Positions 55,382-63,998 of a stretch of DNA of 64,000 nt are shown in pieces. Position 1 is the first letter of the stretch. Each line of letters starts with the position of its first letter. The stretch is from assembly GCA_035509275.1 (NCBI GenBank), contig DATJLU010000146.1, positions 68,939 through 132,938 on the forward strand, given 5' to 3'. A model generated the notes under the pieces. The model was given only the letters and a program-made list of their open reading frames with translations. It searched no databases and was not told where the DNA came from. Source of the DNA: DAHUYF01 sp035509275. Its GTDB lineage: Bacteria; Pseudomonadota; Alphaproteobacteria; ATCC43930; CGMCC-115725. The translations under genes were made by a program, and so were the position numbers.

Positions 55382-56866
55382 CTACTGCCAGTACACCGCC
55401 GACAGGTCGTTGGCGAAGATCGGCGAGTTGTGCCAGAGGCCGTGCAGCCCCGCCTTCGCCACCGAGACTTGCGGCAGCACATAGAGGAAGACGTTGACCG
55501 CATCCTCGGCCAGCTGGCGCTGCGCCGCCGCCAGCGCCTTGAGCCGCGCCGCCTCGTCCGGCGCCGTGTTCACGTCATCCATGAGCGCGCGGAACTTCGA
55601 CGAATCGTATTGGTAGTAGAAGTCGGGATCGGCATAGTTGGCGAGGTCGCGCGGCTCGACATGGCTGACGATGGTGAGATCGTAGTTCTTGTGCTTGTAG
55701 ACGCCATCGAGCCATTGCGCCCATTCGATATTCTCGATCTTGGCGTTGATGCCGATCTGCGCCAGCTCGGCGGCGACGATCTGCCCGCCTTGGCGGGCAT
55801 AGGGCGGCGGCGGCAGCTTCAAGGTGACGTCGAGCGGCGTTTTGACCCCGGCCTCCTTCAGCAGCGCCGTGGCCTTGGCCGGGTCGTAGGGATAAAGGCC
55901 GGTAAGATCGACATAGCCGGGGTCGTTCGGCGTGTAGTGGCTGCCGATCGGCACGCCGAGGCCGTTCGAGGCGCCGGCGATCACCGCCTTGCGGTCGATA
56001 GCGTAAGCCAGCGCGCGGCGCACGCGGACATCGTCGAAGGGCTTCCGCTTGTTGTTGATGGCGACGATGGTCTTGCCCTCGGTCGAGCCGATGGCGACGG
56101 TGAACCGCGGATCGCTCTGCAGCTGCTTCAAGCTGTCGAGCGCGCCGAAGCGCGGAAAGCCATCGACATCGCCCGCCAGCACCGCTGCGACCTGCGCCGC
56201 CGGATCATTGATGAAGCGGAAAGTGACCTTGTCGAGCTTGATCTTGTCCGCCGCGCGATAGCCCGGCCATTTCGTCAAGGTGATCGACGAGCCCTTGACC
56301 CAATCGGCGAAGGCGAAGGGGCCGGTGCCGACGGGATGGGTCGCGTCGGTGGCGGCGCTCTTCGGCTCCAGGATGACACCCGTGTCCTCGCCGAGATTGA
56401 ACAGCAGGTTGGCATTGACCTCTTTCAAGGTCAGCACCACGGTGAGCGGATCAGGCGTGTCGATGCGCGCGATCTTGGCGAAGACCGAAGCCTTCTCCTT
56501 GTTCGTGCTGTCGGGCGCGTCGTCGCGCTCGAAGGTGAATTTCACATCGGCCGAGGTGAAGGGCTCGCCGTTCTGAAACTTGACGCCGGGCTGCAGCTTG
56601 AAGGTGTAGGTCTTCTGGTCGGGCGAGATGGTCCAGCTCTGGGCGAGGAGCGGCGTCACCTTGCCGTTCTCTTCGATCTTGGTCAGCCCCTCATAAACAT
56701 TGTACTGCGTCACCTCGCCGATCGCCGCGGCGGCGCCGGTCGTCGGATCGAGCCCCGGCGGCTCCAAGGTCATGCCGAGGACGAGCGTGTCCTTCGCCGC
56801 ATGCGCCGCTGCCGGCAGCAGCGCGAACACCAGAGCAGCGGCAATTGCAGGTGCTTTCTTCGACAT
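55382..56866 (-). CDS. ABC peptide/nickel-type solute-binding protein
   Basis: Periplasmic solute-binding protein, SBP family 5 (494 aa). Signal peptide (APAIAAALVFALLPAAAHA), then the family motif VYEGLTKIEENGKVTPLLAQ near residue 58 and the ADVKFTFERDDAPDS segment near 107. DVRVRRALAYAIDRKAVIAG near 285 is the other signature. Expected ligands are short peptides or related compounds. It lies 70 bases downstream of the dppC-like permease on the same strand, so dppB-dppC-SBP form one transcription unit. Confidence 0.92.
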   Translation of the reverse strand: MSKKAPAIAAALVFALLPAAAHAAKDTLVLGMTLEPPGLDPTTGAAAAIGEVTQYNVYEGLTKIEENGKVTPLLAQSWTISPDQKTYTFKLQPGVKFQNGEPFTSADVKFTFERDDAPDSTNKEKASVFAKIARIDTPDPLTVVLTLKEVNANLLFNLGEDTGVILEPKSAATDATHPVGTGPFAFADWVKGSSITLTKWPGYRAADKIKLDKVTFRFINDPAAQVAAVLAGDVDGFPRFGALDSLKQLQSDPRFTVAIGSTEGKTIVAINNKRKPFDDVRVRRALAYAIDRKAVIAGASNGLGVPIGSHYTPNDPGYVDLTGLYPYDPAKATALLKEAGVKTPLDVTLKLPPPPYARQGGQIVAAELAQIGINAKIENIEWAQWLDGVYKHKNYDLTIVSHVEPRDLANYADPDFYYQYDSSKFRALMDDVNTAPDEAARLKALAAAQRQLAEDAVNVFLYVLPQVSVAKAGLHGLWHNSPIFANDLSAVYWQ

Positions 56867-56936
56867 CTTCCGCTTCCTCCGGTGCGCGCTGCCTGAAATC
56901 TTGGTGCTCGGATACTAGCGCATCGCTCGCCCACCA

Positions 56937-57782
56937 TCACCGCCGGCGGGCAAGGCGGGGATCGAGGAGATCGCGCAGCCCGTCGCCGAGCAGGTTGAGG
57001 CCGAGCACCGCCAGCATGATGGCGAGACCGGGCGGGATGGCAAGCCAGGGTGCTTGGAAGAGCTGCGCCTGCGCGTCGTTCAACATGCGGCCCCAGGAGG
57101 GCTGCGGCGGCTGCGTGCCGAGCCCGAGATAGGAGAGCGCCGCTTCCCACAGGATGGCGCTGGCGAACTGGATGGTGGCCTGGACGATGAGGATCGAGAG
57201 GACGTTGGGCAGCACATGGGTCACGGTGATGCCGAAGCGGTCGCGGCCCACGGCGCGGGCTGCCAGCACGAAATCGCGCGCCCAGACCGCCTTGGCCGAG
57301 CCGCGGGTGACGCGCGCGAAGATCGGGATGTTGAAGATGCCGATGGCGAGGATCGAGTTGACGATGCCGGGGCCGAGCAGGGCGGTGAGCATGATCGCCG
57401 TGAGGATGGCGGGGAAGGCGAAGGCGAAATCGGAGAGCCGCATCACCGCCTCTTCGAGCCAGCCACCCCGCGCCGCCGCCAACGCGCCCAGCGCCGTGCC
57501 GATGCTGAAGCCGATCGACACGGCGATGACGCCGACCAGGATCGAGTTCTGCGCGCCGACCAGCAGCATCGAGAACACGTCATGGCCGAGCGCATCGGTG
57601 CCGAACCAGTGCTGCGCCGAGGGCAGCTGCAATTTGTTCGGCACGTCGATGAGATAGGGCGAGACCGGTGTCCACAGCAGCGAGACCCCGGCGGCGATGA
57701 GGAGGGCGAGCGTCAGCCCGCCGCCGACGAGGAAGCTCCAATGACCCGCAGCGCGGGCGGGAAAGGTGGTTGCGGTCGTCAC
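56937..57782 (-). CDS. ABC transporter permease, DppC type
   Basis: Inner-membrane permease of 281 aa with the N-terminal extension and six-helix core of the DppC/OppC family: HWFGTDALGHDVFSMLLVGA is the N-terminal signature, and the EAA loop is recognisable around ARAVGRDRFGITVTHVLPNV (with the Gly for ATPase contact). Partner of the DppB-like permease, whose stop it overlaps by 4 bases. Confidence 0.93.
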   Translation of the reverse strand: MTTATTFPARAAGHWSFLVGGGLTLALLIAAGVSLLWTPVSPYLIDVPNKLQLPSAQHWFGTDALGHDVFSMLLVGAQNSILVGVIAVSIGFSIGTALGALAAARGGWLEEAVMRLSDFAFAFPAILTAIMLTALLGPGIVNSILAIGIFNIPIFARVTRGSAKAVWARDFVLAARAVGRDRFGITVTHVLPNVLSILIVQATIQFASAILWEAALSYLGLGTQPPQPSWGRMLNDAQAQLFQAPWLAIPPGLAIMLAVLGLNLLGDGLRDLLDPRLARRR

Positions 57783-58729
57783 AGGTCGCGCAGCTTGAGG
57801 CGCGGATCGATTGCGGCATAGAGCAGATCGACCGCGAAATTGACCGCCACCACCATCGCGGCGAGCAGCATCACCACATCGCGCACGACGACGACGTCAC
57901 GGTTGGCGATCGAATTGAGGATGAGCCGACCGAGCCCGGGCAGGTAGAAGACGTTCTCGACGACGATGGTCAGCACCAGCAGGTTGGAGAATTGCAGGCC
58001 CATGATGGTGACGATCGGGATCATCGCGTTGCGCAGCACATGGCGGCGGAGCGCCTGTCCCTCGCCGAGCCCCTTGGCGCGCGCCGTGCGCACGAAATCC
58101 TCGCGCAGCACGTCGAGCACCGCGGAGCGGGTGACGCGCGCCAGGATCGCCGATTGCACGATCGCAAGCGACACCGCCGGCAGGATCAGCGCGCGCAGCC
58201 CCGGCCAAAGCCCCGCGCTCCAGCCCGGGAACCCGCCCGCCGGCAGCCAGCCGAGCCCAACCGCGAAGAGCAGGATCAGCAGGATGGCGAACCAGAAGCT
58301 CGGGATGGCGATGCCGATCTGGCTCAGCGCCATCACCGCGACATCGCCGAAGCGGTTGTGGCGCGACGCGGCGAAGATGCCGAGCGCGAGGCCGAGCACG
58401 GTGTTGAGCGCCATGGCGATGAGCGCCAGCGGGATGGTAAGGGCAAGCGACTGGTCGATGAGCGATGCGGCCGGGGTGCCATAAGCATAGCTGGTGCCGA
58501 AATCCCCTTCCGCCATGCCTTCGACCCAGCCGAGATAGCGCGCGAGCGGCGGCCGATCGACGCCGAGCTTCTTCGCCAGCGCCGCCACCGTCTCGGGCGG
58601 CGCCTCGGGCCCGAGGATCACCTCGGCGGCATTTCCCGGCAGCACCTCCAGCACGAGGAAAATGACCAGCGACGCGCAGACCAGCGTCGCGACGAAGCTG
58701 GCAAGGCGTTTCAGCAGGAAGGCGCTCAT
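57779..58729 (-). CDS. ABC transporter permease, DppB type
   Basis: Inner-membrane permease of 316 aa with the DppB signature MSAFLLKRLASFVATLVCAS at the N-terminus and the EAA loop RTARAKGLGEGQALRRHVLR near residue 212. It pairs with the DppC-like protein to form the membrane channel. No ATP-binding genes follow within the window, and the next gene upstream is unrelated, so the ATPases must be encoded elsewhere or shared. Confidence 0.93.
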   Translation of the reverse strand: MSAFLLKRLASFVATLVCASLVIFLVLEVLPGNAAEVILGPEAPPETVAALAKKLGVDRPPLARYLGWVEGMAEGDFGTSYAYGTPAASLIDQSLALTIPLALIAMALNTVLGLALGIFAASRHNRFGDVAVMALSQIGIAIPSFWFAILLILLFAVGLGWLPAGGFPGWSAGLWPGLRALILPAVSLAIVQSAILARVTRSAVLDVLREDFVRTARAKGLGEGQALRRHVLRNAMIPIVTIMGLQFSNLLVLTIVVENVFYLPGLGRLILNSIANRDVVVVRDVVMLLAAMVVAVNFAVDLLYAAIDPRLKLRDL

Positions 58730-58823
58730 CGCGCGGGCGGGGGCAGGGGCGGCGTCACGCCCGGAGCTTTGCCGGCAGGCCGCGCCGCGTCAACGCCGCG
58801 CGCGCCCCTTCGTCCTGCCGCAG

Positions 58824-59300
58824 CTACATGTTGCGGCGGCTCACCTGTTGCCAGCGGCGCAGCGCCGCGTTGAACACGTCGCAGCTCACGCCGAGCGTCG
58901 TGCAGATCTGCGGCCTGCCGATCCCGAGCGAGCGGGCCAGATAGACGCAGCTTCCGTACTGGTCCACCGTCGCCACTTGCGCGTCGTCGCGATCGATGAG
59001 GGACTGCTTCCACCTCCCGGCGCTGTAGGCCAGCGCCAGCTTCGAGAACGCGGCGCAATAGACGCCGAACTGAAACGGCAGCGATGCCTGATCCTGGTCC
59101 ATGGCGTGGCCGATCTCGTCATCGATGCAGCCCGTGTAATCTTCGACGCTCCAAGACTCGCTCTCGCATTTTGTGGCGGTGTCGATGCCACGCGCGATGT
59201 CGCTTTGGATGATGCCTTGATGCGGTGCGCCCTCCGCTCCCGCCGCAGCTGCGCCGGTGCAGATCACAACAATCGCGCCCGCTGCGAGCAGCAACCGCAC
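58824..59300 (-). CDS. Exported hypothetical protein with paired cysteines
   Basis: Protein of 158 aa with a signal peptide (LLLAAGAIVVICTGAAAAGA). The mature part has six cysteines, in pairs around CESESWSVEDYTGC, FQFGVYC, GSCVYLA and CTTLGVSC, suggesting three disulphides in the periplasm. No known domain is recognised. GGGAGGAG lies four bases before the GTG start, so translation is well supported. It lies upstream of the transporter operon on the same strand without overlap. Confidence 0.75.
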   Translation of the reverse strand: MRLLLAAGAIVVICTGAAAAGAEGAPHQGIIQSDIARGIDTATKCESESWSVEDYTGCIDDEIGHAMDQDQASLPFQFGVYCAAFSKLALAYSAGRWKQSLIDRDDAQVATVDQYGSCVYLARSLGIGRPQICTTLGVSCDVFNAALRRWQQVSRRNM

Positions 59301-59390
59301 TTTTCTCCTCCCGGTGGCGCTCCGCAGGTCGGGTGGCGCCGTCGGCGCACTATAGCGAGGGGAGCGTGCTTCTGCCTGAGGCGAGGCGGG

Positions 59391-59594
59391 CTAACAACGA
59401 TAGACGCCGCTTGCCAATACGGCGGCGGTGCCATTGGGGCAAACAACGCTCGCGCCTTGCGGGACGATAACGGTGGGCGAGGTTCGCGGGACGACGGTGG
59501 GCGAGGTTTGCGGTACGACGACGGTTCTTTCCTCGGTGCCGCCGCAGGCGGCCAGTGCGAGCGCAACGACGAAGAGCGCCAGGGTAGCATGCAT
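59391..59594 (-). CDS. Small lipoprotein with a repeat tail
   Basis: 67 aa with a lipobox LALAAC (Cys17), then a short T/V/P-rich linker with a twofold repeat of QTSPTVVP / RTSPTVIVP, and a C-terminal pair of cysteines (VVCPNGTAAV...YRC) that may form a disulphide. The ATG is nine bases after GGAGG. Function unknown; probably anchored in the outer membrane. Confidence 0.75.
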   Translation of the reverse strand: MHATLALFVVALALAACGGTEERTVVVPQTSPTVVPRTSPTVIVPQGASVVCPNGTAAVLASGVYRC

Positions 59595-59734
59595 CTCGAT
59601 ACACCTCCGCCTTAGTCTCTCTCACTAAGCAACAGTGCGCCCGCTGGAATGTCCCGAGATGCCCGGCGGACAAGGAGCCACCGCCCGACTGGCGGGACAA
59701 CGCGCCGGCCCCGTTGTTGTATCGGCAGCAACTC

Positions 59735-61264
59735 ATGAGCGAGGAGAGTGCCTTGCCGGGCGGTCGACGATTTTCCGCAACCCAGGCGGGAGGCTTCGGC
59801 CTGCTGCTAAAAGAGCCGCCGCCCCTCCGAGTGATCGCGAGCCGGCCCTATTACCGCTGGCTGGTCATCGGAACCGTGTGCGTTGGGGCCTTCATGGGGC
59901 AGCTCGATGCGAGCATCGTGCAGCTGGTCCTGCCCGTGCTCGAGCACGATTTTGGCCAAAGACTTGCCGCCATAAGCTGGGTCTCGGTCGCCTACATGCT
60001 GGCGCTCGCGGCGTTTCTACCCGTATTCGGACGCCTCGCGGATCTCTACGGACGAAAATTTCAGTATGCCTTCGGCTTTCTGCTGTTCATCCTCGGCTCG
60101 TCGCTCTGCGGCGGCGCGTCGAATCTCGTCGAGCTCGTCGGTTTTCGCGTGCTGCAGGCGATCGGCGCGGCCCTGCTTCAGGCGAACAGCATAGCCATCG
60201 TGGTAAGCGCTGCGGGCGCACAACATCGCGGCCGAGCGATCGGTCTCCAAGGCGCGGCGCAAGCCGTCGGATTGAGCGCCGGTCCCGCAATCGGCGGCTT
60301 TCTGATTAGCGCGTTGAGCTGGCGCTGGGTGTTCTGGATCAACGTGCCTTTCGGCTTGCTCGGCGCCGTCTGCGGCTGGCTTGTGCTGCCGAGGACAGAG
60401 ACCGTGGCAAAGAAGCGGCGCTTCGACGGTCCCGGGGCTCTGCTCCTGGCGCCGGCGATGACGGCCCTCATCCTGCTGATCAATCGAGGGCAGGGCTGGG
60501 GGCTGGCGTCGCTTCGCTTTGCCGCTTGCGGTGCCGCATCGCTGATCCTGCTGTTGCTGTTCATTCGGCGCGAGCGCCGCGCGCCGGCGCCGCTGCTCGA
60601 CCTTTCGCTCTTTCGCCGCCACGCCTTCTGGGCCGGCAATCTCGCGGGGATGCTCTCCTATGCAATGCTCTTCGGCATGTTCCTGCTGATGCCATTCGTC
60701 TTGGAGCGTGGGTATCACGAAGATCCGCTCACGGCCGGATTGCGCCTCGCCGTCATTCCCGTGGCGTTGGGGCTCCTCTCGCCGACGAGCGGTGCACTTT
60801 ACGACCGATTGGGGCCACGCCTTCTCACCGTAGGCGGCATGACCTTGAGCTTGGGTGCTTTCATCCTGATCGCCCTCGAATTGAACGGCCAGCCCAAAAC
60901 CGTAATGCCAATGATGGCGGCGTTGCTCCTGTTCGGTATCGGGCAAGGTCTCTTCACCTCGCCCAACAACAGCTACGTCATGGCTGCGGCACCGGCCAAT
61001 CGCATCGGCCAGGGCGGTGGCATCCTCAATGTCACGCGCGCCTTCGGAACGAGCTTGGGTGTCGCGCTGGCGTCGGCGCTGCTGGCTTGGCGGCTTGGCG
61101 TCAAGGCCGGTCACGTGGGCGATACCCTCAATGCCGCACCGCAGGCGCTGCTCAAAGCCGCGCGCGACGTTATCGTGATGTTCGCAGTCTTGGCGGTGGG
61201 GGCCGGCGCCCTCTCCGCCGTGCGCCCTCAGCAGACGGGCAAAGGTGAAACGCCGCTGCTCTGA
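59735..61264 (+). CDS. DHA2-family MFS drug exporter (EmrB/QacA type)
   Basis: Proton-coupled exporter of ~509 aa with 14 predicted membrane helices. Motif D1 is LDASIVQLVLPVLEHDFG in helix 1, motif A is FGRLADLYGRK between helices 2 and 3, and motif C-like GLSAGPAIGGFL is in helix 5. The ATG at 59735 is used; the frame extends to 59714. It probably exports a toxic or hydrophobic compound. No regulator or periplasmic adaptor (EmrA) is adjacent, which is unusual for Gram-negative EmrB pumps, so it may be an inner-membrane-only exporter. Confidence 0.92.
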   Translation: MSEESALPGGRRFSATQAGGFGLLLKEPPPLRVIASRPYYRWLVIGTVCVGAFMGQLDASIVQLVLPVLEHDFGQRLAAISWVSVAYMLALAAFLPVFGRLADLYGRKFQYAFGFLLFILGSSLCGGASNLVELVGFRVLQAIGAALLQANSIAIVVSAAGAQHRGRAIGLQGAAQAVGLSAGPAIGGFLISALSWRWVFWINVPFGLLGAVCGWLVLPRTETVAKKRRFDGPGALLLAPAMTALILLINRGQGWGLASLRFAACGAASLILLLLFIRRERRAPAPLLDLSLFRRHAFWAGNLAGMLSYAMLFGMFLLMPFVLERGYHEDPLTAGLRLAVIPVALGLLSPTSGALYDRLGPRLLTVGGMTLSLGAFILIALELNGQPKTVMPMMAALLLFGIGQGLFTSPNNSYVMAAAPANRIGQGGGILNVTRAFGTSLGVALASALLAWRLGVKAGHVGDTLNAAPQALLKAARDVIVMFAVLAVGAGALSAVRPQQTGKGETPLL

Positions 61265-61422
61265 AGCCGCCACCTGCTTTGCCGCGGGCGGCGCGGCGGC
61301 GCTCGCCCGGCGCGCGCGCCTGATACAAAAATTGACTTCAAATTGAAGCCGCGCCCTCGCATAGTAACGACAAGCGCGTCGTGGCGAAGTACCCGAGCAT
61401 GCAAACACCGGCGGAGGTGCGT

Positions 61423-61566
61423 ATGCGTTGGGCGATGGTCCGGATGGTGCTGTTCCTGCTGGCGTTCACCGCATTCGCGGTCGCCCAGCCTCACGTCGGC
61501 TGGACCCTGCCGATCAAGCTCGCCGCCGCCGCGCTCACCTTCGGTGGCGCCACCTTCCTGATCTGA
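61423..61566 (+). CDS. Small membrane protein, 47 aa
   Basis: Begins MRWAMVRMVLFLLAFTAFAV and has a second hydrophobic stretch (IKLAAAALTFGGATFLI) at the C-terminus, giving a hairpin of two membrane helices. GGAGG is five bases upstream of the ATG, the best ribosome site in this stretch; the frame also runs back to a GTG at 61381 without one. No known family. Confidence 0.55.
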   Translation: MRWAMVRMVLFLLAFTAFAVAQPHVGWTLPIKLAAAALTFGGATFLI

Positions 61567-61617
61567 AGCGGCCGGCGGAGCATCGCCACGCCGCCGGCAC
61601 CTGCGGCACCATCACCA

Positions 61618-61764
61618 TCACCGTCCGCTCAGCGATCCGGCCCGGTCCGAGTCTCGATGACGCCGCTTCTCGTCACAAGATCGCACGGCGTTGTTGCAGA
61701 CCCCGACAAGCACCAGAACGCCGATGACGAGGATAATCCCGGCGAACACCCAGCCCTCGATCAT
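61618..61764 (-). CDS. Small membrane protein, 48 aa
   Basis: Short gene starting MIEGWVFAGIILVIGVLVLV followed by a Cys/Asn pair and a basic, polar C-terminal tail (KRRHRDSDRAGSLSGR), i.e. one membrane helix with a cytosolic basic tail. GGGAG lies about nine bases before the ATG. Function unknown. Confidence 0.55.
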   Translation of the reverse strand: MIEGWVFAGIILVIGVLVLVGVCNNAVRSCDEKRRHRDSDRAGSLSGR

Positions 61765-62099
61765 GCCCTTCTCTCCCCCGTGGGATGGTCAAAGGTGCTG
61801 AGGCGCTGCTACGGCGCGCCGGTCGGTAGCTTCTCGCGTGTAGCACTCCGAAACCGCCGCCGAGCTCGGCGCCATCGTTGCGGTTCGGCGACACGGATTG
61901 AGTGATTAAACGATCAGACTGTTCCCTCTCCATTGATGTAGCGCAAACAGATGGCAAACCAAGGGCCGGCTCGCTGAAATGTGACCGGCCGCGAGCCGAG
62001 CGGTTGCTCTCCCTCCGAACTTCCGAGCTGTGAGTTGCATCACACGCCGCCCTTGCCCGCCGGGCGTAAATAACACCCAACCGAGAGACGGAGGGGATT
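61765..62099. other. 335-bp stretch without a recognised gene
   Basis: No frame here has a credible ribosome site or family match. The part around 61900-61960 is AT-richer and could hold promoters for the 48-aa membrane gene and the 59-aa gene that flank it. Confidence 0.45.
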
Positions 62100-62279
62100 A
62101 TGAACACGCAATCCACATTCGCCGAGGCCGTTCTGCTCCGCGGCTGCAATCAGGAACCGTCGCTGGACGATATGCTGGCGGATCCGATCGTTCATTTGCT
62201 GATGGGCAGCGACGGCGTGCAACCGGCCGATGTCCGGCGCGCGCTGTTCTCGGCGATGCAGCGGCAGCTCGCCGCCTGA
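62100..62279 (+). CDS. Short protein, 59 aa
   Basis: MNTQSTFAEAVLLRGCNQEP followed by LDDMLADPIVHLLMGSDGVQ and a terminal helix ADVRRALFSAMQRQLAA. Short alphaproteobacterial proteins with a similar LxDxLADP..H.LM..DGV core exist, with no assigned role. GGAGGGG is a few bases before the ATG. Confidence 0.65.
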   Translation: MNTQSTFAEAVLLRGCNQEPSLDDMLADPIVHLLMGSDGVQPADVRRALFSAMQRQLAA

Positions 62280-62415
62280 GCGCAAGCGCGCCGCCATCGA
62301 GAGGCTGTCCTTGTGTGAATACTGAGGCAAAGGGCGACGGTGTGATCGACGTCAAACCCTCTCTGGCTCCGCCGCTGTTAGCGTCCCCGCCACGCCTTAG
62401 AGGGGACCCGAGCCG

Positions 62416-62601
62416 ATGCGCGACGCCTCAGACCAGCAGATCATCGAACTGCGCAAGCGCGCCGAACACTACCGCCAATTGGCGGACGGGCCGATGCCGT
62501 GGGCCGTGGCCCGGCAGCTCGATGCGCTCGCCGAGGAATGCGACCGCGAGGCGATGACGCGGCTCGGGGAGCCATTGCTTCACGAAGCGCTCCCCCGCTG
62601 A
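62416..62601 (+). CDS. Short helical protein, 61 aa
   Basis: Reads IIELRKRAEHYRQLADGPMP then WAVARQLDALAEECDREA, a helical hairpin of the same kind as those at 12181 and 12512 (Tyr-Arg-x-Leu-Ala followed by an Ala/Leu/Glu helix). GAGGGG precedes the ATG. Function unknown. Confidence 0.65.
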   Translation: MRDASDQQIIELRKRAEHYRQLADGPMPWAVARQLDALAEECDREAMTRLGEPLLHEALPR

Positions 62602-62687
62602 TCGATCCATAGCGATCCGGGCATCCGACCAAGCCGCATGGCATACTCGACCCGCCTCGGCATCCGGCCGAAGGGGGAGGGGCGGCC

Positions 62688-63494
62688 ATGTTGCATCAGC
62701 GCGTCAACGGCTATGACATGGCCTATATCGAGCTCGGGCAGGGTAATCCCCTGGTCTGCATCCACGGCACGCTCGGCGATTTCCGCACCTGGAGCGGCGT
62801 GCTCGGTCCGCTCTCGCGGCGGTGCCGCGTCATCGCGCCGAGCCTCAGGCACTTCTTCCCGGAGCATTGGGACGGCGTCGGCAACGATTACACCATCGCG
62901 CAGCATGTCGACGACGTCATCGCGTTCCTGGACGCCTTGGGTGGCAAGGTGGACTTGCTGGGCCACTCGCGGGGCGGGCACATCGCTTTTCGCGTCGCGC
63001 AGCGCCGGCCGGACCTGCTGCGCCGGCTGGTCTTGGCCGAGCCCGGCGGCGATCTCGACGCCTCGCTCGCCCCGGCGGGCTCCCTGCCGTCCCTCAAATC
63101 GCGCATGACCGAGGCCGTCGACAAGGTCGCGGCCGGGGATATCGACGGCGGCCTGGAGGCCGCGATCGACGCCATCATGAGCCCCGGCGCTTGGCAGCGC
63201 TTCCCGCCGGCCGCGCAGCAAGAGTTCCGCGACAATGCGCGCACGCTGCTCGGCCAGATCAACGAGCAGCGCCCGCCTTACACCCGTGCCGATGCCGAGC
63301 AGATCCGCGTGCCCGCGCTGTTCATCGGCGGCGCCGATACGCCCGGCCCGCTCCCCATCGTCCTCCGTGCGCTTGCCTCGCACGTCCCGGGCGCCCGCAC
63401 GGCGATCATCGCCAACGCCACCCACTTCATGTTCTATGACGACCCCGCGCGCTTCAGCGCCATCGTTCTCGAGTTTCTGGCGGCGCCGTCCTAG
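62688..63494 (+). CDS. Alpha/beta hydrolase
   Basis: Hydrolase of 268 aa with the full alpha/beta fold triad: oxyanion region CIHGTLGDFRTW near residue 25, nucleophile Ser in LLGHSRGGHIAFRV near 95, acid Asp in FIGGADTPGPL near 215 and His in NATHFMFYDDP near 247. The sequence is that of the general esterase/epoxide-hydrolase-like branch; substrate unknown. It starts at an ATG after a GGGGGAGGGG tract. It converges with the Pro/Tyr-rich gene at the window end. Confidence 0.9.
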   Translation: MLHQRVNGYDMAYIELGQGNPLVCIHGTLGDFRTWSGVLGPLSRRCRVIAPSLRHFFPEHWDGVGNDYTIAQHVDDVIAFLDALGGKVDLLGHSRGGHIAFRVAQRRPDLLRRLVLAEPGGDLDASLAPAGSLPSLKSRMTEAVDKVAAGDIDGGLEAAIDAIMSPGAWQRFPPAAQQEFRDNARTLLGQINEQRPPYTRADAEQIRVPALFIGGADTPGPLPIVLRALASHVPGARTAIIANATHFMFYDDPARFSAIVLEFLAAPS

Positions 63495-63497
63495 CGG

Positions 63498-63998
63498 CTA
63501 GGACCGTGGGGGCGTGGTCGGGACCCGCCGCCAGGCAACGGGGCAGTGCGCCGCATAGGGATAGTAGGTCTTGCTGGCCGGGCAGAAGTAATAGACGTCC
63601 TGCACCTGCGGCGGAGCATAGCTCGCCGGAGGATGCGTCCCCGAAGGCGGCGGCGTCAACGGCGTGGGCGGCCCCGGCGCGACTTGAGGCGCGGCGGCCG
63701 GAGGCGGCGCATAGGTCGCATAGGGCGGCGGGTAATAGGCCGCGGCCGGCGCGGGGTAATAGGGCGGCCCGTAATACCCGTAGGGTGGGACCCCGGCCAA
63801 CGCCCAGAACGGCGCGGTCGCGATCGTCGCCGCGGTCCCGACGACGGCGCCGGCGATACAGAACGGCCAAGCCAGCGGAAACGCGCAGGACCCATAGCCA
63901 TAATAGGGGTCATAGTATTGCGCCCGCGCCGCCGAGACCGGCAGAGCCGCGAGCGCGGCGGCAAACCCGACCGAAAGCGCCATTCGGCGAACGCGCAT
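63498..63998 (-). CDS. Exported Pro/Tyr-rich protein, related in layout to the one at 9146
   Basis: 166 aa with a signal peptide (MALSVGFAAALAALPVSAARA), an Ala/Gly-rich hydrophobic segment AGAVVGTAATIATAPFWALA, then a Tyr/Pro-rich region (YYGPPYYPAPAAAYYPPP) and a C-terminal segment with two cysteines (YYFCPASKTYYPYAAHCP). The hydrophobic segment and tail type match the smaller protein at 9146. Possibly part of the outer envelope. The stop is three bases from the hydrolase stop. The start could also be the Met five codons later. Confidence 0.75.
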   Translation of the reverse strand: MRVRRMALSVGFAAALAALPVSAARAQYYDPYYGYGSCAFPLAWPFCIAGAVVGTAATIATAPFWALAGVPPYGYYGPPYYPAPAAAYYPPPYATYAPPPAAAPQVAPGPPTPLTPPPSGTHPPASYAPPQVQDVYYFCPASKTYYPYAAHCPVAWRRVPTTPPRS

